DNA of 9,186 nt from QNES01 sp023143415 (GTDB taxonomy: Bacteria > Pseudomonadota > Gammaproteobacteria > Beggiatoales > Beggiatoaceae), in contig DAOVUF010000196.1 of assembly GCA_030632725.1 (NCBI GenBank), forward strand, positions 1-9,186, written 5' to 3'. Position 1 is the first letter of the stretch. Every line of letters starts with the position of its first letter. The position numbers and the translations under genes are program-made. Positions 1 to 6,700 of the stretch are shown in pieces. The notes below the pieces were generated by a model. It ran no database searches. It had not been told where the DNA came from and saw only the letters and a program-made list of their open reading frames with translations.

Positions 1-16
1 CACAAGTCAAAAATCG

Positions 17-108
17 TTTTTTCGTAGGGTGGGTAGAGCGATAGCGAAACCCACCATTTTGGGGGTTCGGTGGGTTTCCACTTCGTTTCTACCCACCCTA
101 CGAAAAAA
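17..108. repeat. Nested inverted repeat, MITE-like palindrome
   Basis: The outer arms are a perfect 19-bp inverted repeat: TTTTTTCGTAGGGTGGGTA at 17-35 and its complement at 90-108. A second inner pair, GAAACCCACC at 46-55 and GGTGGGTTTC at 69-78, is also perfect, so the element can fold as one long two-stage hairpin. No ORF lies inside. This repeat type is, from memory, widely dispersed in Beggiatoa-like and cyanobacterial genomes. It lies downstream of the ATPase gene that reads toward it, so it could also act in transcript ending, but no T-run follows on the minus strand beyond the arm itself. The remainder of 1-191 shows only a weak GGGAA/TTCCC stem just after the ATPase stop codon. Confidence 0.85.
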
Positions 109-191
109 TAATTTAAATCAAATACTTAAAAAGTTGTGACTAACGATGAGAGCTCTAGCTTAGGAACGAGGGGAAGTATTGCTTTCCCTTT

Positions 192-1109
192 CTAATATCT
201 GTTGCTTAATTTTTTGGGCTGATGTTGTTTAGGATATATCGCTTCTATTTTATGAGAAATTGAATTTTTTCTTAGAAAAATCAAATTGTTAATAGGTGTT
301 CTCGCAATAATTTGGGGAGAATGGGTGGCGACAATAAACTGATTATTTTGACCGATTTTGGTGTAAATAGACATAATAATTTGTTGCCAAGCTGGATGTA
401 GTGCCAGTTCTGGTTCATCAATTAAGATGATAGAGTTGGAAGGATTCAGAATCATCAAAGCGACTATGAGTCCATAAAGTTGTCTTTCACCATCACTGAG
501 ACAATCAATAGATATGAGCATATCACTACCCTTCTGTTTAAAAACAGGGCGATTAAAATGCTTCCCATCTAAATCATATAATTGGGTTAAAAGATTCGCT
601 TCTTGAAAATGTTGGTTAAAATTATCAATGGCTTCACGAGTTCTTTTAACTGGATCACCTTCGTAGCTATTTCTTTCATGAGCCAGAATATATTCACGAA
701 TATAATATTCTGCATTGCCTAATATCTTTACAGATTCAAGTTGATTGATAAAGTGATATTCCGTATCAAGTTGAGTAACAGGCATAAACACATCAATGAG
801 GTAACTGGCAATATAGATAACCTTTGGTGAGATATTTTGCCTCTTCTCAAAAGATTCTCTTAACTTCTGTAAATCAGCATTTTGATGACGTTTTTTCTCG
901 GTTTCCTCATCGAATCTAAAATGAATATTTTCAGGAGAGATAGCACCTGCAAGTCCTTTAACAATACTTTCTAATAAACTGGTTTTACCCGTGCCATTGA
1001 TACCGGCGATCACATTAACAATGTTTTTAGAATTTGAGGGTGGTTGCAATTGAATTTTTAGATCATTCAAAATCTTATATTCTGAAATGACCATTTCTTT
1101 GATATACAT
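192..1109 (-). CDS. AAA family ATPase (ABC/RecF-type, single domain)
   Basis: This encodes a 305-residue predicted cytoplasmic ATPase of the SMC/RecF/OLD-like ABC superfamily. The Walker A loop GINGTGKTS is at residues 36-44, the ABC signature LSDGERQ at about 204-210, Walker B IILIDEPE at 227-234 followed by ALHP, and the switch histidine in ATHSP at 261-265. The helical insert between the two lobes is short (about residues 60-195), with no long coiled coil, and there is no TOPRIM nuclease domain after the ATPase, so it is not a full OLD nuclease. All catalytic motifs are intact. The ATG at 1109 is preceded by a modest GAG about 9 bases upstream. The gene follows the lectin gene on the same strand by 178 bp that hold two palindromes, so co-transcription is uncertain. 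ATPases of this kind occur in defence and DNA-repair modules, usually with an effector; none is seen beside it, so the role is unknown. Family assignment is firm, function is not. Confidence 0.9.
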   Translation of the reverse strand: MYIKEMVISEYKILNDLKIQLQPPSNSKNIVNVIAGINGTGKTSLLESIVKGLAGAISPENIHFRFDEETEKKRHQNADLQKLRESFEKRQNISPKVIYIASYLIDVFMPVTQLDTEYHFINQLESVKILGNAEYYIREYILAHERNSYEGDPVKRTREAIDNFNQHFQEANLLTQLYDLDGKHFNRPVFKQKGSDMLISIDCLSDGERQLYGLIVALMILNPSNSIILIDEPELALHPAWQQIIMSIYTKIGQNNQFIVATHSPQIIARTPINNLIFLRKNSISHKIEAIYPKQHQPKKLSNRY

Positions 1110-1144
1110 TAATTATTCTCAAAATAGGGCAGAGTGAAATATTT

Positions 1145-1177
1145 AGAAACCAAGTTTTTTGAAAAAACTTGGTTTCT
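1145..1177. repeat. Perfect 33-bp palindrome
   Basis: AGAAACCAAGTTTTTT at 1145-1160 is followed by one G and then the exact complement AAAAAACTTGGTTTCT at 1162-1177. It lies between the stop of the lectin gene and the start of the ATPase gene, where it could attenuate or end transcription on the minus strand. A second, imperfect copy follows at 1197, and relatives with different arm sequences occur at 2990 and 8889. Confidence 0.85.
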
Positions 1178-1196
1178 CAGAAAGCCTTTAATATTT

Positions 1197-1229
1197 AGAA
1201 CCCCAGTTTCTTGAAGAAACTTGGTTTTT
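1197..1229. repeat. Imperfect second copy of the 33-bp palindrome
   Basis: The sequence runs AGAACCCCAGTTTCTT, G, AAGAAACTTGGTTTTT. It has the same length, centre and position of the complementary blocks as the palindrome at 1145, with a few mismatches in the stem. The two copies are spaced 52 bp apart, start to start. Confidence 0.75.
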
Positions 1230-1287
1230 CAGAATTGAGGGACGAACCTCGCCATGGCTTAAATTCAGTGAACAAACTACCAGATGA

Positions 1288-2016
1288 TCACTTACTAACA
1301 GGTTTTACTTTGTCCAATTTGACTTCAAAAATCAAGTTAGGGGGTTGCTGCGTCAACGTCACCTCGTAAACAGTAATACCACCAAAAGCATCAGGTACAT
1401 CAACAAACGGGATATAAAGTTCTCCAGCCTGTGGCTTAAAAACGGCATGTTGTGATTCCCCCGGATAAATCGTTATTCCGCACGATGCGGGATCATCAAT
1501 ACATTGCTGCCGTCCTTCTTCTCTTGCGAGGCTAATCGGATCGTCAACGCCGTCAGTATTATTCCACTCACATATGAAGGAATAGCTATAGTTTAGACGG
1601 GGGAGACCTGTATCATTCCATTCAGTCGGGTAGCCTCCAGAAAAAATTAAATAATCTTCTCCATCTGCGTAATCATTAGGCTCATCTGATTCCCAGCGTT
1701 CATAATCCCATGTTTCTCCCGTTATCCACTCCCAAGTCCCTTCAGAATACCTATCCGTACCACCAAGCCATAGGTCTAGCCCATCCCTACCCACTTGTTC
1801 ATAGACGAACCTGTTTTCCGCTTCGGAAGTGATAGTCGCTAGATATCCACCCTGCTCCTCACAAAAATCTTTGGCCTCCTGCCATGTCTTTTCTGTATCA
1901 ATCCGTTGATAAGAATGTCCGTTTTCAGGGTACGCAACGATGTCTGAATTTGCTAATGCGATTTGGAAGGGGACAATTACGCCCAAAACGCTAACAACGC
2001 TTTTTATATTTGTCAT
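1288..2016 (-). CDS. Secreted C-type lectin domain protein
   Basis: This 242-residue protein has a signal peptide of about 22 residues: Lys4, a hydrophobic core VVSVLGVIVPFQIALA, and likely cleavage after Ala22. Residues about 27-152 are a C-type lectin fold: a Y-Q-R / W-x-E-A start, C52 in an FCEEQGGYLA segment, WLGG at 83-86, the calcium/sugar motif EPND at 112-115, EWND at 132-135, and the closing FICEW with C149. EPN is the mannose-type specificity motif in animal lectins; whether it binds mannose here is inference. Only the outer cysteine pair (C52, C149) is present; the usual inner pair is missing. Residues about 158-180 form a helical, charged segment ending DDPASCGI with two cysteines. 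The last 60 residues look beta-rich and may be a separate module seen in secreted proteins of large sulfur bacteria (from memory). A strong AGGAG at 2023-2027 sits 6 bases before the ATG. It probably acts outside the cytoplasmic membrane, in surface recognition or adhesion. Confidence 0.88.
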   Translation of the reverse strand: MTNIKSVVSVLGVIVPFQIALANSDIVAYPENGHSYQRIDTEKTWQEAKDFCEEQGGYLATITSEAENRFVYEQVGRDGLDLWLGGTDRYSEGTWEWITGETWDYERWESDEPNDYADGEDYLIFSGGYPTEWNDTGLPRLNYSYSFICEWNNTDGVDDPISLAREEGRQQCIDDPASCGITIYPGESQHAVFKPQAGELYIPFVDVPDAFGGITVYEVTLTQQPPNLIFEVKLDKVKPVSK

Positions 2017-2022
2017 TTCATT

Positions 2023-2027
2023 CTCCT
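2023..2027 (-). promoter_or_regulatory. Ribosome binding site of the lectin gene
   Basis: On the minus strand this reads AGGAG, six bases before the ATG at 2016. It fixes that start codon, and it is inconsistent with a real plus-strand gene beginning at 2010. Confidence 0.8.
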
Positions 2028-2158
2028 GTTGTCATGATGGTTACAATCAATGAGAAAAGCTCGTATGTACTGAATCATAATCGGGTATTTAAAAACCCTA
2101 AAAAACTTGCTTTCTCCATCTGCCTCATCAAAAAAAATATCAAGAAAGCTGATAGCCT

Positions 2159-2187
2159 ATTATATAAAGTCAAGATTTCAAAATCAA
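2159..2187 (-). promoter_or_regulatory. Putative sigma-70 promoter of the lectin gene
   Basis: On the minus strand, TTGATT (2182-2187) and a perfect TATAAT (2159-2164) are separated by exactly 17 bases. The transcript would start near 2152, giving a leader of about 135 bases before the lectin ATG. The 2017-2289 interval otherwise holds no convincing gene. A 7-bp stem CAGTTTT/AAAACTG at 2263-2279 lies just beyond the antitoxin remnant and could be a weak end point for it. Confidence 0.5.
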
Positions 2188-2289
2188 GTTTTAGAACGGG
2201 CATGTTTCAAAAATCTGCCAGGTCTTTCTTAATAGATTGCATTTAACTGTTTGATTTTTAAGCAGTTTTATAAAAACTGAATTCGCATT

Positions 2290-2406
2290 CTATGAGAAAA
2301 CCTGATGAGAGACATGAAAACGTTCACTCAATGCACAAATTTGTTGGGTGTTCAATTCTTGTTCACCGTTTAAAATGCCCAATACCTCATGTTGCTCCCC
2401 TATTTC
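2290..2406 (-). pseudogene. C-terminal remnant of a HigA-like HTH antitoxin
   Basis: Reading the minus strand into the TAG at 2290-2292 gives about 38 codons ending ...EVLGILNGEQELNTQQI and then ALSERFHVSHQVFS. The I-L-N-G segment followed by an E-L-T/N-x-x-Q-I helix and L-S-E-x-F-H-V-x-x-x-V-F matches the C-terminal half of the Xre/HigA antitoxin family partnered with HigB-type RNases (COG5499-like, from memory). The N-terminal half is missing: upstream, the frame runs into the compound palindrome starting at 2414 and meets a stop there. This looks like a gene cut by insertion of that repeat, or by deletion ending at it. It is distinct in sequence from the intact antitoxin at 2590. Confidence 0.6.
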
Positions 2407-2413
2407 AGGAAAG

Positions 2414-2511
2414 TTCCACCGATTTCATCGGTGGCTACATTTAACCCCGTTGGGGTTAGTTTCAACCCAGAATGGGTTAAACATGAATAGCCACCGATGA
2501 AATCGGTGGAA
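2414..2511. repeat. Compound palindromic element of four hairpins
   Basis: The ends TTCCACCGAT...ATCGGTGG (2414-2434) and their complement (2491-2511) form 21-bp terminal inverted repeats, and each end is itself a hairpin (CCACCGAT, TTC, ATCGGTGG). Between them are two further small hairpins, AACCCC-GTT-GGGGTT at 2443-2457 and AACCC-AGAAT-GGGTT at 2464-2478. The whole 98-bp element has no coding capacity and is MITE-like. It abuts the truncated antitoxin remnant at 2290-2406. Confidence 0.85.
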
Positions 2512-2589
2512 TTGAGAATTGAGAAACACCTTGCGTCACATCAATTAATAATAGCCTACAAAATTAAAAAATGCCATCCTTGACGTGCC

Positions 2590-2916
2590 TCAAGCAAACT
2601 GAAAACCAGCACCTCTTGACTGCTTTTCTACAATAAAACGTGGGAACTTAAAAACCTGATGTTTTGCTATGCGCGATTCGTAGTCCGTTTGTAATCCCAA
2701 CCATAAATCGGGTGAAATGCAAAAATATTCGCCCAACTTCAGAGCAATCTCTGCTGTAATGGCACCTTTACCTTGTATGATGTCGGTGAGGGTTTGTTTC
2801 GATATAGTTGTATCAAAGGAAAGTTGATCGATATTTATATCCAAAGGGCACATAAACTCCTCAAATAAAATTTCACCCGGAAAAATAGGTTCAAGTAATT
2901 CAGTTTTTTTGCTCAT
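2590..2916 (-). CDS. higA: HigA-family antitoxin, orphan
   Basis: This 108-residue helix-turn-helix protein belongs to the HigA (VapI-like) antidote family, which neutralises a HigB RNase and represses its own operon. Residues 10-25 carry the family opening P-x-x-P-G-E-I-L-x-E-E-F. The HTH spans about 28-50, followed by I-I-Q-G-K-G-A-I-T at 46-54, then A-L-K-L-G-E-Y-F and S-P-D-L-W-L-G-L-Q-T-D-Y to about residue 79. The last 22 residues after R-I-A-K-H-Q do not look like the usual charged C-terminus and may be read-through of unrelated sequence. The start ATG at 2914-2916 follows GAGG by 8 bases; the GAGG overlaps the stop of the truncated toxin. The toxin gene upstream is reduced to its last codons, so the native promoter should also be lost and expression is uncertain. 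Confidence 0.85.
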   Translation of the reverse strand: MSKKTELLEPIFPGEILFEEFMCPLDINIDQLSFDTTISKQTLTDIIQGKGAITAEIALKLGEYFCISPDLWLGLQTDYESRIAKHQVFKFPRFIVEKQSRGAGFQFA

Positions 2917-2925
2917 TATAATACC

Positions 2926-2952
2926 TCAGTGATAATCGACCATTTCAACACC
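2926..2952 (-). pseudogene. Last eight codons of a HigB toxin
   Basis: Directly upstream of higA the minus strand reads G-V-E-M-V-D-Y-H-stop, with the TGA at 2926-2928. HigB toxins partnered with this antitoxin family typically end in a D-V-E-I-V-D-Y-H-like sequence, and toxin-before-antitoxin with a short gap is the canonical HigBA order. The frame is closed by TAG immediately upstream (2953-2955), and the following sequence resembles repeat DNA (CTGATGTTACGCAC) and the palindrome at 2990. The toxin body has therefore been deleted or replaced. The match is short, so confidence rests mainly on its exact position. Confidence 0.55.
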
Positions 2953-2989
2953 CTAACTGATGTTACGCACTATCTTTCCAAGATGTTTA

Positions 2990-3021
2990 AGAAATCCGAT
3001 TTTTGAAAAAATCGGATTTCT
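2990..3021. repeat. Palindrome with TCCGA/TCGGA arms
   Basis: AGAAATCCGATTTTT at 2990-3004 pairs perfectly with AAAAATCGGATTTCT at 3007-3021 around a two-base centre. It has the same architecture as the palindrome at 1145 (AGAAA outer end, T-run/A-run centre) but a different inner block. It sits where the body of the higB toxin gene should be. Confidence 0.85.
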
Positions 3022-3038
3022 AAACGGCGAAACGATGT

Positions 3039-3079
3039 TTAAGAAATTCTGATTCAGAACAAAAAAATCGGATTTCTAA
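3039..3079. repeat. Degenerate second copy of the TCCGA palindrome
   Basis: TTAAGAAATTCTGATT at 3039-3054 and AAATCGGATTTCTAA at 3065-3079 are a partial inverted repeat. The flanking GATGTTTAAGAAAT is shared with the copy at 2983, making this an imperfect direct duplication of the same unit. Confidence 0.65.
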
Positions 3080-3106
3080 GCTCGAATAGAATCGCTTTGC
3101 GTCACA

Positions 3107-3204
3107 TCAGACCCTAATATGAACTACAAACTTTTTTTTCACTATCTCAATCTCCCCTTTCGTCAAATCATACAACTGATAAACCAATAAACCAAATTAT
3201 CAAT
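3107..3204 (-). pseudogene. C-terminal remnant of a putative restriction-modification protein
   Basis: The minus strand encodes I-D-N-L-V-Y, then (after a tandem 8-bp duplication of TTGGTTTA near 3181-3196 that breaks the frame) V-Y-Q-L-Y-D-L-T-K-G-E-I-E-I-V-K-K and ends at TGA 3107-3109. An I-D-x-L-V-Y-x-L-Y-x-L-T-x-E-E-I-x-I-V ending is, from memory, the common C-terminus of Eco57I/TaqI-like methyltransferase or restriction-modification proteins. Only about 25 codons survive; nothing recognisable precedes them, and the sequence upstream (3205-3256) holds only a GCCATG/CATGGC stutter. Assignment is from motif memory and needs a profile search. Confidence 0.45.
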
Positions 3205-3256
3205 TTGCCAATCAGCCATGGCTACATGGCTCATGGTTTTTTAAATCTTGTTAATC

Positions 3257-3385
3257 TAAGTACTGAAGCATAAGTTATCGGATATGATGGAGTCCAACGC
3301 TTCAGCTTTGGCTGCTCCCAAATTACTAGCAATCAAAGTTAATGTTGGATACCAAAAAGTATTAAAACTTATGCTTCAGTACTTA
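3257..3385. mobile_element. MITE-like element, copy 1 (129 bp)
   Basis: The element has perfect 20-bp terminal inverted repeats: TAAGTACTGAAGCATAAGTT at 3257-3276 and its complement at 3366-3385. Inside it, AAGTTATCGGATATGATGG and AGTCCAA near the left end, and CCAAAAAGT-TAAAACTT near the right end, also occur at 7789-8031, so the two are copies of one family. No transposase is encoded; the open frame from ATGATGGAG has no ribosome binding site. Movement would need an enzyme supplied elsewhere. Confidence 0.75.
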
Positions 3386-3401
3386 ATCCGTTTTCCAGCC
3401 T

Positions 3402-3424
3402 AAAGTTTTTCTTCAAAAAACTTT
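3402..3424. repeat. Small palindrome AAAGTTTTT-cttca-AAAAACTTT
   Basis: Nine-base arms (3402-3410 and 3416-3424) with a short CTTCA loop. The same centre reappears in the longer hairpin at 3588, and the two flank the element at 3433-3586. Confidence 0.65.
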
Positions 3425-3432
3425 ATTCAAGG

Positions 3433-3586
3433 GAGGCTCTTGCAAAACTCTTATGATGAGGGCGAACACGCAGGTTCGCCCCTGAAAAAGGGCGAACACG
3501 CAGGTTCGCCCCGACTGAAAGACGTGAGGTTTTGTAGGGGCAGACCTGCGTGTCTGCCCTCATCATAAGAGTTTTGCAAGAACCTC
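3433..3586. mobile_element. MITE-like element with long terminal inverted repeats
   Basis: Terminal inverted repeats of 31 bp (3433-3463 and 3556-3586, one mismatch) contain CTTGCAAAACTCTTATGATG and its complement. Inside are two identical direct repeats built on GGGCGAACACGCAGGTTCGC (3460-3482 and 3490-3512, period 30), facing a related inverted copy, GGGGCAGACCTGCGTGTCTGC, at about 3537-3557. No coding capacity. GAACCTGCGTGTTCGCC-type repeats are widely scattered in large bacterial genomes (from memory). Confidence 0.8.
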
Positions 3587-3587
3587 A

Positions 3588-3620
3588 AGGTTTTAGTTTT
3601 TCTTCAAAAAACTAAAACCT
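3588..3620. repeat. 33-bp hairpin AGGTTTTAGTTTTT
   Basis: Fourteen-base perfect arms (3588-3601, 3607-3620) enclose CTTCA. It shares its centre with the palindrome at 3402 and directly abuts the right end of the 3433-3586 element. Confidence 0.75.
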
Positions 3621-3662
3621 CGAATGGAATCCTGTTCAAAAATTTTAAAAATGGCAAAGTTA

Positions 3663-3691
3663 TTGTATAGTACATTTTAATTTGTTAAAAT
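3663..3691 (+). promoter_or_regulatory. Possible promoter of the YhaN-like gene
   Basis: TTGTAT (3663-3668) and TAAAAT (3686-3691) are 17 bases apart in the very AT-rich stretch 3640-3786 upstream of the large gene. The -35 match is poor, and AT-rich DNA offers many such pairs, so this is only a candidate. No other feature is seen between 3621 and 3786. Confidence 0.25.
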
Positions 3692-3786
3692 TAAAAAATT
3701 CAGAATTGAAAAATTAAAAAAATAAACGACATTTTATCATTAAATATTTAAAAATCAAATGTTTATGGATTAATATCCTGCAAAAT

Positions 3787-6700
3787 ATGAAAATTTTACA
3801 ACTTGATTTAGTTGCTTTTGGGCTTTTTACTAATAAAACCTTAGATTTTTCTGCACCTGGTTTACATCTGCTTTATGGGGCGAATGAGGCAGGTAAAAGT
3901 ACAATGCGTCGCGCTTTGACGCATTTTTTCTTCGGAATGCCAGTGCGTACCTCAGATGCTTATCTTCATGCGAATGATAAATTACGCATTGGAGCGCGAT
4001 TACTGAATAGCAACGGTGAAGAATTAATGTGTTATCGGCGCAAAGGGCGTAAAAATACGTTGCTTGATGTCAATAATAAACCGATAGATGAAGAATGCTT
4101 ACAAGCATTTTTGGGGGGCATGAAAGCATCGCAATTTACCGCTCTCTGTTGTTTTGATCATGAACGTTTACGGCAGGGTGGCGAAGATTTACTTGATGGG
4201 GGCGGCGATGTTGGTGAAAGTTTATTTGAAGCAGGTACTGGTACTTTAAAAGTACATGATGTTTTAAGCGAATTGGATCGGGAAAAAGATGAATTATTTA
4301 AAGCGCGTGGCAGTAAGCCTTTATTAAATAAAACCATTCGTGATTATAAAGAAGCCTGTAAACGTATTCAAGAAACCTCATTATCCGTTGACAAATGGAG
4401 CGAACAGGCTAAAAGATTGGATGAAGCGCAACAACGACATATTGAATTAACGCGCCAATTACAAACCTATCGCGCAGAGCAGAATCGCTTAGAACGTATA
4501 AAACGTACTCGCCCCCGCTTGCAAAGGCATCAAGAACTTAAAGCCGAATTAGCCCTTTTGCTTCAAGTGATTTTATTACCTGACGATGCGGAATCAAAAC
4601 ATTCTGAAGCGAAAATTGCTTTGCGTACCGCAAAACTTCAAGAAGAACAAGCTCAACAGGATATTACCAATTTACAGAATCAAATTGACGCAATCAATGT
4701 ACCCCAAGCATTATTGGCACATAAAGCCACTATTGATGATTTGCGAGGGCATTTAGGAAGTCATCAAAAAGCAGCGCGTGATTTGCCGGGGGTACGCACT
4801 GAAATGCGAACGGTGGAAAGTGAAGCTCGCGCCCTTTTACAGCGTATTTATCCCCAATTGGATTTAAAAGATATTCCTTCAAAACTCGCTGTGACAAATC
4901 AGCAACGGGAATATGTTAAGAGATGGGCAGCACAAGCACCCGCCCTATTTGAAAAACAGGGCAATATCGAAAAACGCTTATCAGAAGTGACTGAGCAATT
5001 CACTCAACAACGTCATGTTTTAGAGGCTTTGCCCAACGCCCCAGATTTGAATCTGTTACGGGCTGTCTTAACACGCGCCTGTAAATATGGCAATTTAGAA
5101 GAAATACTGGCGAAAGATGTGCAAGAAGTTCGCTTGTTCACAGAAAAGGCAGAAATTGGCTTAAAACAGATCGGTTGGAATCAATCTTTGGAAGCGTTGG
5201 AAAAAGCGGCATTGCCAAAAATAGAAAGAATTGATCGTTTTATTCTTCGCTTTCAAGAGTTTGAAAATGATCGGCAACGGATTAAAGAACGGCTTTTGGA
5301 AGCACGCCAACGGAATGATCGTTCAAAGCAAAAAATTAATGCCCTTTCTTGGGCAGGAGAAATCCCCACTGAGGAGGCATTGGAAAAAGCAAGAAATCTG
5401 CGTGAAAAACACTGGCAGAAGATTAAAAAGTTAAAATCTCCTCACTCCCCCAAGGAAAAAAATAACCTTTCCCTCTTTGAAGTCAAGGAAGATAATGTTT
5501 ATCCCTTTGACACGCCTACACTTACTAAAAAAGGAGAAACGGCTGTTTTTGAAACCTTTGAAGAAACGATGCTTGATGCCGATGAATTATCAGATCGTTT
5601 GCGGCGTGAAGCAAAACGTGTCGTTGAATATAGCATCTTATTGGCTGAACAAAAGAGCGCGCAACATGAACAGGAACAACAAACGAAAAAATGGCATACG
5701 GTAGAAGCGTTAATCAATAATTTACAGAAGGAATGGGAAGAGAGTTGGAAAACGACAAATATCAAACCTTGGAGCCCCACTGAAATGCGGAGTTGGCTTA
5801 ATGAAGCACTTGCTTTACGCCAGCAAACCGCTATTTTACGAGAACGTCGTCAACATTTACAAGATCAACAACAATTAATCTCAGCCCTTTGCAAAGAGTT
5901 GATGCAGGCTTTGACGGCTTTAAAAATCTTTGTCAAGGGGAAATTGTTAACGCGCTTATCTGACTTAATTGGACAAGGTGAAGCCTGTATCAATGAAGTG
6001 ACGACTCAGCAACGTCAACGTGATAATTTACACTTAGAAATCAATAACTTATATAAAGAACAGCAACGTACACTGATTGCACAACAGCAGGCTAACGATG
6101 CTTTAAAACAATGGCAAACCAATTGGGCGCAAGCCATGACTCCATTGTTGATGCCACCCGATACGCCTTCTGAAACGGCTCGCAATCTGCTGAATGACTT
6201 AGATCAAGTCTTAAATCAAATGGATAAAGCCAGTGGTTTACGGCGGCGGGTAGAATTGATGCAAAGAGATGCAGACATTTTCAGACATGATGTGGCAACA
6301 CTCGTCCAAAAAATCGCCCCTGAATTAGTTGAAGAGACTGCTGAACAAGCCGTGCCAGCATTATCTAACTATTTAAGCCAAGCTGAAAAAGATTTAACGC
6401 GCTCCGAACAATTGCAACAGCATCTTCAAGCTGAACAGCAACGCCTCAGCAATGCCATTCGCCAAGTCAAAACCTCACAAGCCCATTTACAAATACTGCT
6501 CGAACAAGCACATTGTGATAATTTGGATGCTTTAGAAGAAGCCGAAAAAACTTCTTCACATAAAAAAGAACTGCAACAGGATTTGGCGGATGTCGAAGAA
6601 CAGTTATTAGAACAGGGCGAGGGCATGTCACTCGGAGAACTTGCAGAAGCCGCCGCACAGGTGGATATTGATCAATTACCAGGGCAATTACAAAGTTGCA

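Noticed and set aside
2010..2246. Plus-strand ORF of 78 codons upstream of the lectin gene
   Set aside because: Its start overlaps the lectin start and ribosome binding site, it contains the lectin promoter on the other strand, has no Shine-Dalgarno of its own, and its composition is lysine/serine-rich without recognisable motifs.
3460..3512. Two 23-bp direct repeats with a 7-bp gap as a mini CRISPR
   Set aside because: The gap is far too short for a spacer, and both units lie within a palindromic element.
5231..5704. Small plus-strand ORFs inside the large gene (5231-5434, 5477-5704)
   Set aside because: Out-of-frame shadows of the intact YhaN-like coding sequence; no start signals and unlikely composition.
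5499..6658. Minus-strand ORFs within the large gene (5499-5780, 6426-6626, 6467-6658)
   Set aside because: Antisense shadows rich in Ser/Cys/Leu, arising from the Gln/Glu/Ala-rich coiled-coil codons on the other strand.
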